Of a stretch of 64,000 nt of DNA, positions 55,809 to 64,000 are shown piece by piece. Where the stretch lies: assembly GCA_016795155.1 (NCBI GenBank), contig JAEUIE010000003.1:124001-188000 (forward strand), written 5' to 3'. How positions within the stretch are numbered: position 1 is the first letter of the stretch; every line of letters starts with the position of its first letter. This stretch comes from Planctomycetia bacterium (lineage in GTDB: Bacteria; Planctomycetota; Planctomycetia; Gemmatales; HRBIN36). The notes under the pieces were generated by a model. That model did no database searches and was not told where the DNA came from. It worked only from the letters and a program-made list of their open reading frames with translations. Made by a program: the position numbers and the translations under genes.

Positions 55809-56990
55809 ATGTCGGAACGTATGGATGCAGCCGACGGCACTATCCTGTCGATGGTGCATCACCGCTTGAGTCGACACAACGAGCCTATGGCACGCAAAGG
55901 TCTCCACATCGCTCTGGTCTACAACACCTTTCAGGACAGTGCGCCTGAGAACCCGAACGACCGTGGTGGCATGGGCGATCTTCGCGCCATGATCCGCCGC
56001 CAGGCACGCGGGTTGCGAAAAGCTGGCTTCCAGGTCACTGTGTTGCCTCTCGCCTCGGATCTGCTGGCGTTCCAAAGACGTCTTCGCCGTCTGATGCCTG
56101 ATGTCGTTTTCAACCAATATGATGATGTGGTTTACGGCGCCAAGTATGAAATGAGGCTGGCTGCTGTCGTCCGTATGATGGGCTTTCCGATCAGCGGTTC
56201 GCCAGCACTTGCGTTGGGCTTGTGCCGGGAGAAATACAGCACAGCTTGTTTGTTAGCCGGACAGGGCATTCCCATTCCGGGCGAAACTGCCATGCTCAGC
56301 AGCATCAAACAGGTGGATGAGCGTGATTGGCAATTCCCACTCATCGTACAGGCGAGTCAGGAGCATTGTGGCCTGGGGCTGGATCGCAACAGCGTGGTAC
56401 ATTCCAAGCGTGCCTTGCGGGAAAAAGTGCGACAGGTGGTGCGTGAGTTCAATCAACCGGCATTAGCGCAAAAGTTCCTGCCTGGCAGGGAGTTCAACGT
56501 CGGCCTGGTAGGTGGCAACAAGCTTCGCATCATGCCACTGGCTGAGGTTGATTACTCTCGTTTGCCGAGCGAGATTCCACCCATCATGTCGTATGCCGCT
56601 AAGAACATGGAAAACACGGTGGAGTACAAGAACACCTCGGTAGTGTGTCCTGCCCAGAATGTCGAGCCTGAGGTTGCCAAGCGTATTGGCCAGGTGGCAG
56701 CCCGGGCTTTCCGTGCAGTTGGCGGTTGGGGCTATGGCCGTGTTGATGTCCGTCTTGATGAGGATGGCACACCTCGCGTACTTGATATCAACTGCAACCC
56801 GCTACTTGATGAAGGCATTGGCCTGGCACGCAGCGCGGAGAAAGCAGGCCTCAGTTGGCCCAAGCTTCTGAAATTGATTGTCAATGCAGCGCTGGAACGC
56901 ATGCCACACGATATCAGTGTGCCCATGCTGCCCCATAATAATGGCATGGCACGGGGCGCCCAGTTGATGACAGCGGGGAGTGTTGGGTAA
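55809..56990 (+). CDS. ATP-grasp ligase, D-alanine-D-alanine ligase-like
   Basis: 393 residues from ATG 55809 (GAGAG 8 bases upstream); a GTG at 55752 or ATG at 55887 is possible. N-terminal Rossmann-like part (LHIALVYNTFQDSAPENPND, VVFNQYDDVVYGAKYEMRLA), then GFPISGSPALALGLCREKYS and the ATP-grasp fold: FPLIVQASQEHCGLGLDRNS, KFLPGREFNVGLVGGNKLRI, GYGRVDVRLDEDGTPRVLDI NCNP, where the Asp, Asp and Asn metal ligands lie. The pattern fits Ddl-type and related peptide ligases. No mur or ddl neighbours, so it may join other carboxylates or amines. Confidence 0.85.
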   Translation: MSERMDAADGTILSMVHHRLSRHNEPMARKGLHIALVYNTFQDSAPENPNDRGGMGDLRAMIRRQARGLRKAGFQVTVLPLASDLLAFQRRLRRLMPDVVFNQYDDVVYGAKYEMRLAAVVRMMGFPISGSPALALGLCREKYSTACLLAGQGIPIPGETAMLSSIKQVDERDWQFPLIVQASQEHCGLGLDRNSVVHSKRALREKVRQVVREFNQPALAQKFLPGREFNVGLVGGNKLRIMPLAEVDYSRLPSEIPPIMSYAAKNMENTVEYKNTSVVCPAQNVEPEVAKRIGQVAARAFRAVGGWGYGRVDVRLDEDGTPRVLDINCNPLLDEGIGLARSAEKAGLSWPKLLKLIVNAALERMPHDISVPMLPHNNGMARGAQLMTAGSVG

Positions 56991-56993
56991 ATA

Positions 56994-58799
56994 CTACTTT
57001 GACTTCTCTTTCGCTTCCGCGGCTTCGGTGCGGGTACCGATGATTCTAGCGGCCTGCTTGGCTGCCAATCCTACATGGGGATCGTTATACAGCTTGCGTA
57101 ATGGCGGCAGGCTTTCCTTGGTGCCGATTCGGGCCAGAATCTCGATCGCCAGGTGACGTGTCTTCGGTTCGATATCGTTCAAAATGGGAATAACGCTCGG
57201 TTCTGCGCCAGGTCCCATTTCGATAAGGGCATCAGCAGCTTCCTTGTTGTCAAACGAACGCTCCTTAAGGCTGCGGGCAATCTCCTTGCTGGCCGAGATC
57301 ACTTTGTTTTCGCCGTACCAACGCATAGCTGATTTTTTGAGGCCAAAGTCGTTGAGAAAAACGCCAGCATATTTGCCAACCATTTCTTTTTCTTCCTGGG
57401 TCTTTGCCCACTTCTTGAAGACTGGGAACAAATCGTCATGGTGACTCTTCAGATCAGATGACTCCATCATTTCGCAGGCTGTCTCCAAGACATCCTTGCG
57501 CAAATCATCGGAAACAGGCAGTGATTGCAGCATTCGCATGATCTCCAGTTTTTCATGGAACTTTGCATGCTTGAATGCCTTGAGCTGTTCTCGGGGACTC
57601 ATGTTATTGAGATTCAAATCGGGCCTGGATATCGTTGGTGAATTATTCTCCGCTCCTCTGCCTCGACTCCTCGGCCTTGTTCCAGCCAGGTTCGTTCCCA
57701 CCTGGGGAATAGTCACAACAAACTGACCGTAGGTTAAGCTATCCAACTTGAGATCACTGTACTCATCGGAGCTTTCTGCCATCGCTTGGCGAAAATCTTC
57801 TCTGGCAAGCATTCCGCTGATCAGAGTCTGAATTTTGGAGACCAGTGTCTGGCATTCTGCATCGTATTCGTTACGTTCCGCGAACGACAATCCGATGAAC
57901 CGCAGATTCTTCTCCCGCGTACGGTCTATCAAGCTGTCCAGTTGGTCTTTGTACTTCTCGAATTCATCTGCAAATTGACGCAGTTGAAACGGAACACGAA
58001 TCACTTCAGCCTGAAACGCAAGTGTTCGCAATGCCTGAACGCATTCCAGGAAAATTTGCTGACGCCCGCCGTTTTCATAATCCTCAAATTCATCTCGCAA
58101 AATGTTGGAACGAGGATTTCCTCGCTTCTGATTTGGCGAAGACATGACTCCACTGTACAAAGGGCTGACGCCTGCCTGAGCTATTGCCTGGCTGAGCAAC
58201 GGGTTTGCGCTTAAACGTTCCTGCACTGCTTTGAACCGCGCTTCAAGAGGTCTCATCCTCTGAGCTATGGTGATCAATATCCTGCCTGCTTCATCCATGT
58301 CTTTGCTGTTCCGCGCACGCGCATCCAGGCGAGATTGAACCCGACGCATTTCGGTGCCAATGTTATCGAGAGTTTTCCTTGAATTGATCACGTCTTCAGG
58401 CGTGTTGATTTTTTCCAGTTCGCCAAGCATCATTTCGATGAGTTGGCACATACGATCCACCAGTGCATCGCCTGATAAATTTTCAATATCCTCCTTCTGC
58501 ATGGCAGCAATCTGCTTGGTGGCACTGCCCGAAGATATCAGGAAATAGATGCCAATGCCGAGACCAGTCAGCGCTAAAAGACCGAAGCCGACACCAAGTA
58601 CTATCGCCGCTGGAAAGGCGGATCGCCGTCGGATCGTTTTCTTGGCTCGTCGCAGAGTTGCAGATTTTTCAACGACTTGATGATTCGCTACGGAGACTAA
58701 TCCCTGGCACCCGGCACAGCGTACCATGGGATGCTGCCGAGTCATCTCTTCACTGATCTTGACCACAGCTTTGCAGGCTGGGCATTGAAGGCGGACCAT
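56994..58799 (-). CDS. Membrane protein with zinc ribbon and HEAT-like repeats
   Basis: 601 residues from ATG 58799; an in-frame TTG at 58808 is weaker. The N-terminus is a zinc ribbon (VRLQCPACKAVVKI...MVRCAGCQGLVSV), a common planctomycete head. One transmembrane helix at about 63-90 (AAIVLGVGFGLLALTGLGIG) follows. The middle (about 95-330) is helical with coiled-coil character (QSRLDARARNSKDMDEAGRI). The C-terminal 250 residues are helical, ending in HEAT-like repeats (SVIPILNDIEPKTRHLAIEI, SLPPLRKLYNDPHVGLAAKQ). Function unknown. It converges on the ATP-grasp gene, with 3 bases between the stops. Confidence 0.75.
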   Translation of the reverse strand: MVRLQCPACKAVVKISEEMTRQHPMVRCAGCQGLVSVANHQVVEKSATLRRAKKTIRRRSAFPAAIVLGVGFGLLALTGLGIGIYFLISSGSATKQIAAMQKEDIENLSGDALVDRMCQLIEMMLGELEKINTPEDVINSRKTLDNIGTEMRRVQSRLDARARNSKDMDEAGRILITIAQRMRPLEARFKAVQERLSANPLLSQAIAQAGVSPLYSGVMSSPNQKRGNPRSNILRDEFEDYENGGRQQIFLECVQALRTLAFQAEVIRVPFQLRQFADEFEKYKDQLDSLIDRTREKNLRFIGLSFAERNEYDAECQTLVSKIQTLISGMLAREDFRQAMAESSDEYSDLKLDSLTYGQFVVTIPQVGTNLAGTRPRSRGRGAENNSPTISRPDLNLNNMSPREQLKAFKHAKFHEKLEIMRMLQSLPVSDDLRKDVLETACEMMESSDLKSHHDDLFPVFKKWAKTQEEKEMVGKYAGVFLNDFGLKKSAMRWYGENKVISASKEIARSLKERSFDNKEAADALIEMGPGAEPSVIPILNDIEPKTRHLAIEILARIGTKESLPPLRKLYNDPHVGLAAKQAARIIGTRTEAAEAKEKSK

Positions 58800-58887
58800 T
58801 GCATCCAACTATTTACTATTTTGACACAATATCTTGCCTGATTATCTTGGTGATTGCAAGCCGTCGTTATGCAGATTCATGACCGCT

Positions 58888-59862
58888 CTATGCCCACTTG
58901 GGTTCAACGCTGACTTCGCGCAGTTGCTGGTCGCGTATCACTTCCAGCATGACACCCTGGCCTGGAGGCACGCTGGCCAGCACGCGGTGGAGATCGTCCA
59001 TGCCTGCAATGACTCGCCCTGCCGCAGTGACGATGACATCGCCTGCAGCCAGGCCGGCACGATCCGCTGGTTCCTGGGGAATCACCTCCACTATTTCGAC
59101 TGCATGATCGCTGAGCAAATCCAGGTCGCGTGACAGCCAGCGGGGGACCAGTGCCGCTGAGACTCGTATGCCGAGCGACAGTCGCCGAACAAGACCATGA
59201 CTGAGCAGTTCACTCACCACCCATCGGGCCGTGTTGCCTGGCACTGCGAAGCCCAACCCTTGCGCATAAGCAATGATGGCAGTATTTACACCAATCACTC
59301 GTCCGCGTGAATCGACCAGTGGTCCGCCACTGTTGCCTGGGTTTAGTGGAGCGGTATGCTGAATAATGTTCTCAATCAACCTGCCGGCCTGGCTTCGCAT
59401 AGATCGCCCCAGTGCACTGACCACTCCTGTTGATACGGTAGAACGGAACCCAAACGGGTTGCCTACTGCAATCACCAGTTGGCCAGCGACCAGCAATTCG
59501 GAATCGCCCAGTTCAGTGTGGGGCAGATCGCGTGCTGCCACTCGCAGCAATGCCAGATCGGTAGCAGGATCATTGCCGATAAGATCAGCGCTCAGCTTGT
59601 CGCCATCTTCGGTCGTTACCTTCAAATTCCGTTGTCCCTGCACAACATGATTGTTGGTGAGGGCAATGCCATCTGGCGTAATCATAAACCCGGAACCGGT
59701 GGCTTGTTCTATTTCGCTAGTCACGGTCAGCACCGCAGGGCCTACCTGTTGCACCACCTGCACGACAGCCTGGGAATAGGCATCCAGCACATCGGATTCG
59801 CGAGACTGTTTGCGAACGGGTTCTTCGCTGGAACGGGATGTTGATATCCAACTGCTTAGCAT
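58888..59862 (-). CDS. Trypsin-like serine protease with PDZ domain (HtrA/DegP type)
   Basis: 324 residues from ATG 59862 with AAGGA 6 bases upstream. S1C protease domain with complete triad: GIALTNNHVVQGQ (His72), DPATDLALLRVA (Asp102) and APLNPGNSGGPLVDSRGRVI (Ser178). A PDZ domain covers about 240-320 (PQEPADRAGLAAGDVIVTAA, GRVIAGMDDLHRVL). No signal peptide or membrane helix is visible, unusual for DegP/HtrA; it is probably cytoplasmic or exported by an unrecognised route. Likely quality-control protease. A palindromic repeat lies between its start and the next gene. Confidence 0.92.
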   Translation of the reverse strand: MLSSWISTSRSSEEPVRKQSRESDVLDAYSQAVVQVVQQVGPAVLTVTSEIEQATGSGFMITPDGIALTNNHVVQGQRNLKVTTEDGDKLSADLIGNDPATDLALLRVAARDLPHTELGDSELLVAGQLVIAVGNPFGFRSTVSTGVVSALGRSMRSQAGRLIENIIQHTAPLNPGNSGGPLVDSRGRVIGVNTAIIAYAQGLGFAVPGNTARWVVSELLSHGLVRRLSLGIRVSAALVPRWLSRDLDLLSDHAVEIVEVIPQEPADRAGLAAGDVIVTAAGRVIAGMDDLHRVLASVPPGQGVMLEVIRDQQLREVSVEPKWA

Positions 59863-59899
59863 GGTTGTTCCTTCAGTCACATAGAGCGTCTGACAGCAT

Positions 59900-59948
59900 G
59901 AACCCCCTCACCCCCAACCCCTCTCCCTCCAGGAGAGAGGGGAGAAAA
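59900..59948. repeat. Palindromic intergenic repeat, copy E
   Basis: GAACCCCCTCACCCCCAACC, then CCTCTCCCTCCAGGAGAGAG and GGGAGAAAA. One arm differs (GGAGAGAG instead of GGGGAGAG), which weakens the stem. It lies between divergent genes. Confidence 0.82.
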
Positions 59949-60072
59949 CGGAGATCATGTCTGTATGAATGGTAAGGGAAACCATGCTGTCGCGTATTTG
60001 CTTGGGATATGTGGATGCAATAGACTGGCTACACGTAGATTTGCTGTGCACAAAACCTGTGGGAGTTCAATT

Positions 60073-61095
60073 ATGCGATGGATGTTGCTTTCTGGTGTAT
60101 TGGCTTTGATGACAACTTTGACTTCTCTGGGACAAGACACCCAATCGATGCGAGTCACCGTTGAAAATTTCAAGCGGGCTGAATCTGATCTCTATTTCGC
60201 CAAATTCGAGAAGGATGGTGGCTTTGGCAAGTTCCACCACGAACGGGAACTGGCCTCCATTGATCACCAGACAGTTATCCGTCTGAACCGTGATACGCTC
60301 TATTCGTTTGGCGTATTTGATCTTGATGCTTCACCGGTGACGGTGACACTGCCTGACCCCGGCAAGCGATTCATGTCCATGCAGGTGATTAACGAAGATC
60401 ATTATGCACTCGATGTCTTTTATGCACCGGGAAAGCATTCCTTCACCAAAGAACTGGTTGGCACACGCTATGTCTGCCTGGCCATTCGCACTTTTGTAAA
60501 TCCCAATGACACAGCTGATGTCAAGGAAGTGCATGCATTGCAGGATGCATTGAAAGTTGAACAGCAGAGCACCGGCAAGCTGGAACTGCCTCACTGGGAT
60601 CAGGTCTCGCAAAAGAAAATCCGGGATGCGTTGCTGGCCCTGGTTGCTGCCAATGGTGGCATCGATTCCTCGAAAATGTTTGGCCGCAAGAACGAGGTTG
60701 ATCCGGTGGAACATCTCCTTGGCACGGCAGCAGGGTGGGGTGGAAACCCACGCACCGCTGCACTCTATGCTGGGTCTGAGCCAAAACACAACGATGGAAA
60801 AACTGCTTACACGCTCACCGTCAAGGATGTACCTGTCGATGGCTTCTGGTCAGTGAGTGTTTACAACAAGGAAGGTTTCTTTGTCAAAAATGCAAAGAAT
60901 GCCTACACGTTGAATAACATCACGGCCAAGCCCGCTGCCGATGGTTCTTACACCATACATTTTGGCGGCGATGAGAATGTTCCGAACTATTTACCCATCA
61001 TACCAGGCTGGAACTACACGGTACGCATGTATCGCCCACGAAAGGAAATTCTGGACGGGCAATGGAAGTTTCCAGAGGCTGAAGCGGTGAAGTGA
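60073..61095 (+). CDS. Secreted DUF1254/DUF1214 protein
   Basis: 340 residues from ATG 60073 (GGGAG 7 bases upstream); signal peptide MRWMLLSGVLALMTTLTSLG. The DUF1254 part (about 25-150) has FAKFEKDGGFGKFHHERELA, VIRLNRDTLYSFGVFDLDAS and VTLPDPGKRFMSMQVINEDH; the DUF1214 part (about 230-335) has KTAYTLTVKDVPVDGFWSVS and VYNKEGFFVKNAKNAYTLNN. The pair of domains usually occurs in one secreted protein of unknown activity. Its biological role here is not clear. Confidence 0.88.
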   Translation: MRWMLLSGVLALMTTLTSLGQDTQSMRVTVENFKRAESDLYFAKFEKDGGFGKFHHERELASIDHQTVIRLNRDTLYSFGVFDLDASPVTVTLPDPGKRFMSMQVINEDHYALDVFYAPGKHSFTKELVGTRYVCLAIRTFVNPNDTADVKEVHALQDALKVEQQSTGKLELPHWDQVSQKKIRDALLALVAANGGIDSSKMFGRKNEVDPVEHLLGTAAGWGGNPRTAALYAGSEPKHNDGKTAYTLTVKDVPVDGFWSVSVYNKEGFFVKNAKNAYTLNNITAKPAADGSYTIHFGGDENVPNYLPIIPGWNYTVRMYRPRKEILDGQWKFPEAEAVK

Positions 61096-61297
61096 ACCGA
61101 AGCTTATGGTGCGGATCGCTTCATGCCCTGCAGAGACTGTCGCAGGGTCGTAACGGTACTCTGTTTCTTAGATGTAATGTCGTTGCAAATGCACAGGGTC
61201 GAGTAGAGTACCACACGACCCTGGCACAGCTCCTTGGTTCGATTCGCGCGAGTGCTAATGACAAGATTTCCCGGCGTGGCGACACACCCTGCATAAG

Positions 61298-61864
61298 CTA
61301 TTGGTCAACTGCGAACACGATTGCAAGTCCTCGGTGCACGGCTGCCCGATAGAAATTCTTCACTTCAACAAAATACTCCCACGTGTACTCGAAGTCGGTT
61401 TCGGTCAACTCAATTTCGTAACGATGGACCATGAATCCTCTTGGAATTCGACCAAGGGCGAAATATTGCGACCTGAACCAAGGTTGCTCAATTGCGTTGA
61501 TTGCATTGTTGACGCGCCGAACTAGGTCTGGGTCGACGTATGAAATGATCCAGTTAGCCTGATTCGAGAGTTGTCTCGCGCCCATGACGCAAGATCGCAT
61601 TGATTCGTCACTATGCTTGGCGTCGAGCCAACCACCGCATAAACAGCGATGCATGGCGTCCCATGACTTATCGACTAATAAAACGCGTCCATCATTTTCA
61701 GCTATAGCAAACAATGAATTTATGAATTCAAGGCGCTCATCAACCGATTTCAGTTCCAAAAGAGTTGCTGCCTCTGGAAGTTGCAGCGCAGTGAAGTAAC
61801 CACGGCAAGCCAAATTACACCTGCTAACTGAAATTGGATAGAAACTTTTCTGCCAAACCCACAC
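61298..61864 (-). CDS. DUF1877 family-like protein
   Basis: 188 residues starting at GTG 61864; no ATG is available before residue 70, so the start is uncertain. Characteristic pieces: VLLVDKSWDAMHRCLCGGWL (matching the K-W-h-h-h-L family motif), ARQLSNQANWIISYVDPDLV, RRVNNAINAIEQPWFRSQYF and YTWEYFVEVKNFYRAAVHRG LAIVF. DUF1877 (YfbM) proteins are cytoplasmic and often lie in toxin-immunity or accessory regions, with no fixed function. The gene has unusual flanks without operon partners and may be acquired. Confidence 0.65.
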   Translation of the reverse strand: MWVWQKSFYPISVSRCNLACRGYFTALQLPEAATLLELKSVDERLEFINSLFAIAENDGRVLLVDKSWDAMHRCLCGGWLDAKHSDESMRSCVMGARQLSNQANWIISYVDPDLVRRVNNAINAIEQPWFRSQYFALGRIPRGFMVHRYEIELTETDFEYTWEYFVEVKNFYRAAVHRGLAIVFAVDQ

Positions 61865-62260
61865 GGCTTTGCCATTAGGCTAAATGCTGCATTGTTCTAT
61901 TGCAAGTTATAATTGTCCAAGCCCACACCCCTACCGGGGTGTGCAGGGAGAAAATTCACTCTCTCCAATTCCCGTGGCATCGCTTCGCTCAACCAACCGG
62001 CTACCATCTGGTCATCCATATCGGGATTAACAGAATTCACGGCAAAGATATCGAAGTGTGGCAACACACCCCGCATATGCTTTTATTTTCAAGGGGGCGG
62101 TTACTATAGGGCGGCCTCATTTATTGTGGGATTTGCGAAATGTAGGCCCTGATGCTCCGAAAAACCCAGTTTCTCCCTTGCCAGCCCACTTATCACCCAT
62201 AATATTCACTTTCTCCCCTTAATCCGGGGAGATTTTTTCGTCTGAACAGGCTGAACGACT
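61865..62260. other. Leader region of the ribosomal operon, no gene seen
   Basis: About 395 bases between the DUF1877-like gene and rpmJ. No reading frame is convincing. It holds a perfect hairpin CACACCCC/GGGGTGTG (61924-61943), a TATAAT at 61908-61913 without a good -35, and a terminator-like hairpin right before rpmJ. Confidence 0.55.
62213..62240 (+). terminator. Terminator-like hairpin just before rpmJ (possible attenuator)
   Basis: CTCCCC (62213-62218) pairs with GGGGAG (62226-62231), followed by ATTTTTTCG. It is a textbook intrinsic terminator placed 21 bases before the rpmJ ATG, with no gene for it to end on this strand closer than 61095. That suggests leader attenuation of the ribosomal operon. 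Confidence 0.7.
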
Positions 62261-62374
62261 ATGAAAGTACGATCCAGCGTTCGTCGTATCTGCAATAAGT
62301 GCAAGATCGTACGACGACACGGCAAGGTATATGTGATCTGCACGGATCCTCGCCACAAACAGCGGCAAGGCTAA
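62261..62374 (+). CDS. rpmJ: 50S ribosomal protein L36
   Basis: 37 residues: [20 protein letters not shown], then [17 protein letters not shown]. The zinc-type CxxC...C...H arrangement (Cys11, Cys14, Cys27, His32) is complete. It opens the ribosomal set and lies 12 bases ahead of rpsM, as in the alpha operon of many bacteria. Confidence 0.97.
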   Translation: MKVRSSVRRICNKCKIVRRHGKVYVICTDPRHKQRQG

Positions 62375-62386
62375 GGGAGAGTTTGC

Positions 62387-62773
62387 ATGCCCCGTATTAT
62401 GGGTGTTGACATTCCGCCAGATAAGCCCACGCATATTTCGCTGCGCTATCTGTACGGCATTGGGCCGACTACTGCGGTCCAAATCTGTCAGCAACTGAAC
62501 ATCGATCCACAACGTCATGCCCGCGAATTGGGTGATGATGAAATTGCACGCATTGCCAAGATGCTGGAAAACGAATTCAAGGTAGAAGGTTTCCTTCGCC
62601 GCGAAATCCAGCAGAACGTGGCCCGCTTACGAGATATCGCCTGCTTCCGGGGCTTCCGCCATCGTCGCGGTCTGCCTGTCCGAGGCCAGCGAACCCGCAC
62701 CAATGCCCGCACCCGCAAAGGCCCCCGCAAGACTGTGGCAGGCAAGAAGGGTGTGAAGGAAATGCGTGGGTAA
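62387..62773 (+). CDS. rpsM: 30S ribosomal protein S13
   Basis: 128 residues, full length, starting 12 bases after rpmJ. Conserved parts: RIMGVDIPPDKPTHISLRYL, YGIGPTTAVQICQQLNIDPQ, REIQQNVARLRDIACFRGFR, HRRGLPVRGQRTRTNARTRK and GPRKTVAGKK. Head protein of the small subunit that contacts tRNA and S19. The following gene is rpsK, but 169 bases away instead of the usual few. Confidence 0.98.
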   Translation: MPRIMGVDIPPDKPTHISLRYLYGIGPTTAVQICQQLNIDPQRHARELGDDEIARIAKMLENEFKVEGFLRREIQQNVARLRDIACFRGFRHRRGLPVRGQRTRTNARTRKGPRKTVAGKKGVKEMRG

Positions 62774-62942
62774 TCTAATAGCTGCTAACCTGTGGCTAGT
62801 AGATGAAAGAACAACTTAACCGCTTGTGAATGATGTAGCTCTCCACTGTGACCAGCTACACGGACAAGCAAGCACCCAAGAGCATAGATCGCGCTCCTGG
62901 GTCTTTTCATCGAATCACTGATCTGGAATTCAAGGCAGTAAC
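62774..62942. other. Long spacer between rpsM and rpsK with hairpins
   Basis: Contains GTAGCT (62835-62840) pairing with AGCTAC (62854-62859), and ACCCAAGAGC paired with GCTCCTGGGT (62874-62902) with one mismatch, followed by CTTTTC. No reading frame of note. Possible regulatory RNA structure or processing site inside the operon. Confidence 0.5.
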
Positions 62943-63323
62943 ATGGCCAAAGCAAAGAAGAAAAAAGCCAGGCGTAATGTGTCGCGAGGAGTCGCACACA
63001 TCCTCGCCACCTTTAACAACACCATTGTCTCCATCTCCGATACCAATGGCGATGTGCTGACTTGGGCATCCGCTGGTACGGTTGGCTTCAAGGGCAGCCG
63101 AAAGAGCACGCCGTTCGCTGCTCAGCGAGCCAGCGAAGTCGCTGCAGACAAGGCCATGAAGTACGGCCTGCGTGAAGTGGAAGTCCGCATCAAGGGGCCA
63201 GGTTCAGGCCGTGAATCTGCAGTCACAGCACTGCAGGCAGCAGGCCTGGCCATCAAGGCGATCGAAGACATCACGCCGCTGCCCCACAACGGCTGCCGAC
63301 CACCGAAGAGACGACGAGTATAG
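62943..63323 (+). CDS. rpsK: 30S ribosomal protein S11
   Basis: 126 residues. Typical start [20 protein letters not shown] and body [80 protein letters not shown], ending [11 protein letters not shown]. Platform protein of the small subunit near the E site. Flanked by long spacers on both sides. Confidence 0.98.
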   Translation: MAKAKKKKARRNVSRGVAHILATFNNTIVSISDTNGDVLTWASAGTVGFKGSRKSTPFAAQRASEVAADKAMKYGLREVEVRIKGPGSGRESAVTALQAAGLAIKAIEDITPLPHNGCRPPKRRRV

Positions 63324-63324
63324 A

Positions 63325-63438
63325 AGCTATTAGCTGTCAGCTATCAGCTGTCAGCGATGCAGAATAAGAAAACAAGAACCAGAAACTCGAACATTTGCAC
63401 CTGTTTGGCTGATAGCTAAAAGCTGACAGCTGACAGCT
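63325..63438. repeat. Long imperfect inverted repeat of AGCTGTCAGCT units
   Basis: Left arm 63325-63354 is built from AGCTATTAGCTGTCAGCTAT and CAGCTGTCAGC; right arm 63408-63438 from GCTGATAGCTAAAAGCTGAC and AGCTGACAGCT. The arms are imperfect reverse complements and each holds several small palindromes (AGCT, CAGCTG). It fills nearly the whole rpsK-rpsD spacer. Confidence 0.75.
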
Positions 63439-63455
63439 AAAAACGACGGAAAACC

Positions 63456-64000
63456 ATGGCACGATACATTGATTCAGTTTGTAAGCTTTGCCGCCGGGAA
63501 GGGGAAAAGCTTTATTTGAAGGGCGCCCGCTGCGATTCACCGAAGTGTGCAGTGGAACGCCGCAAGACTGCTCCCGGCATGCACGGCATGAAGCGGGGCA
63601 AGCTCAGCGAATACGGCGTGCGTCTGCGTGAAAAGCAGAAGCTCAAACGCTTTTATGGCATTCTCGAACGGCCATTCCGCCGCGTCTTCGAGCTTGCCAG
63701 CCGCTCAACCGCCAACACCGGCGAGGTGCTTCTGGCCCTGATGGAACGTCGCCTCGACAACGTCGTTCACCGTCTGGGCTTTGCCATGAGCCGGGCAGCC
63801 GCTCGTCAGCTTGTCACACATGGCCACGTTTATGTCAATGGACGCCGCTGCAATATTGCCAGCTTCCTGGTCAAAGCCAACGATGTCATCACCATCAAGG
63901 ATCGCAAGGAAATTCGCGATCTGGTGAAGATGTCCTTCGGCCAGAACCCGCCAGCAGTGCCCGATTATCTGCAGCGCACCAGCGAAGAACCACCCGAAGG
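63456..64000 (+). CDS. rpsD: 30S ribosomal protein S4, 3' end outside window
   Basis: The first 181 residues are visible; the frame runs off the window. Opening [20 protein letters not shown] with a zinc-type Cys set (CKLC...CDSPKC), then [29 protein letters not shown]. The S4 domain follows: [40 protein letters not shown] and [16 protein letters not shown]. Primary 16S rRNA-binding assembly protein and often a translational repressor of its own operon. Preceded by the AGCTGTCAGCT inverted repeat. Confidence 0.97.
   Translation, partial: MARYIDSVCKLCRREGEKLYLKGARCDSPKCAVERRKTAPGMHGMKRGKLSEYGVRLREKQKLKRFYGILERPFRRVFELASRSTANTGEVLLALMERRLDNVVHRLGFAMSRAAARQLVTHGHVYVNGRRCNIASFLVKANDVITIKDRKEIRDLVKMSFGQNPPAVPDYLQRTSEEPPE

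Noticed and set aside
61195-61224. Hairpin CAGGGTCG/CGACCCTG after the DUF1254 gene
   Set aside because: The stem is good but the loop is 14 bases and no T-run follows, so I could not call it a terminator.

Overview
The window is a mostly gene-dense piece of a planctomycete chromosome, best matched to the Gemmatales/Gemmataceae side of Planctomycetota. The clues are two DUF1559 pseudopilin-like proteins with the H-X9-DG tail, a giant secreted protein with the N-terminal LEDR motif, a TIGR03067-like domain fused to an ECF sigma factor, ExbD proteins with a cytosolic GYF-like head, and many small secreted proteins and lipoproteins. Base composition looks roughly balanced by eye. No CRISPR array, prophage, transposase, rRNA or tRNA gene was seen.

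Layout. 1-4.6 kb: end of a secreted PQQ-type propeller, then a Cys-rich secreted protein and a tight row of a DUF4198 protein, an exported DJ-1/PfpI protein, a DUF1559 protein and a tiny lipoprotein. 4.7-8.3 kb: a type IIA topoisomerase B subunit, a small conserved protein and a potassium-channel-like protein. 8.4-12.4 kb: a CecR-like TetR regulator with a DevC-type permease, ATPase and membrane-fusion protein, preceded by a twin palindromic operator. 12.9-17.2 kb: a 1411-residue multi-domain surface protein. 17.2-26.2 kb: VWA protein, TIM-barrel isomerase, HAD phosphatase, TlpA thioredoxin, an ECF sigma factor with a membrane-anchored outer domain, a TPR protein, a PIN/TRAM membrane protein and a dGTPase. 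26.3-29.4 kb: ExbB, two ExbD and a lipase-like hydrolase. 29.4-35.7 kb: threonine synthase and CinA, a CehA/McbA metallohydrolase, and enolase. 35.8-41.4 kb: a second DUF1559/tiny-lipoprotein pair, a CPBP protease, an HD-GYP protein and a membrane propeller. 41.5-50.8 kb: membrane protein, Nudix hydrolase, YyaL/SPATA20 protein, an outer-membrane barrel, a secreted propeller, TPP riboswitch plus thiC, and a GH32-like hydrolase. 50.9-61.9 kb: sigma/anti-sigma pair, protease-fold protein, epimerase, ispH, ATP-grasp ligase, HEAT protein, HtrA, a DUF1254/DUF1214 protein and a DUF1877 protein. 62.2-64 kb: ribosomal genes rpmJ, rpsM, rpsK and rpsD with unusual spacers.

The most interesting signals are: (1) two separate DUF1559 + tiny lipoprotein pairs; (2) a domain of about 395 residues in the giant surface protein that reappears as a free-standing secreted protein 30 kb away; (3) a five-copy palindromic intergenic repeat; (4) the sigma factor with a membrane-anchored outer domain; (5) the ExbD proteins with GYF-like heads; and (6) the twin operator of the TetR/ABC exporter operon. 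Functional calls rest on motif reading of the translated sequence only; no database search was run.
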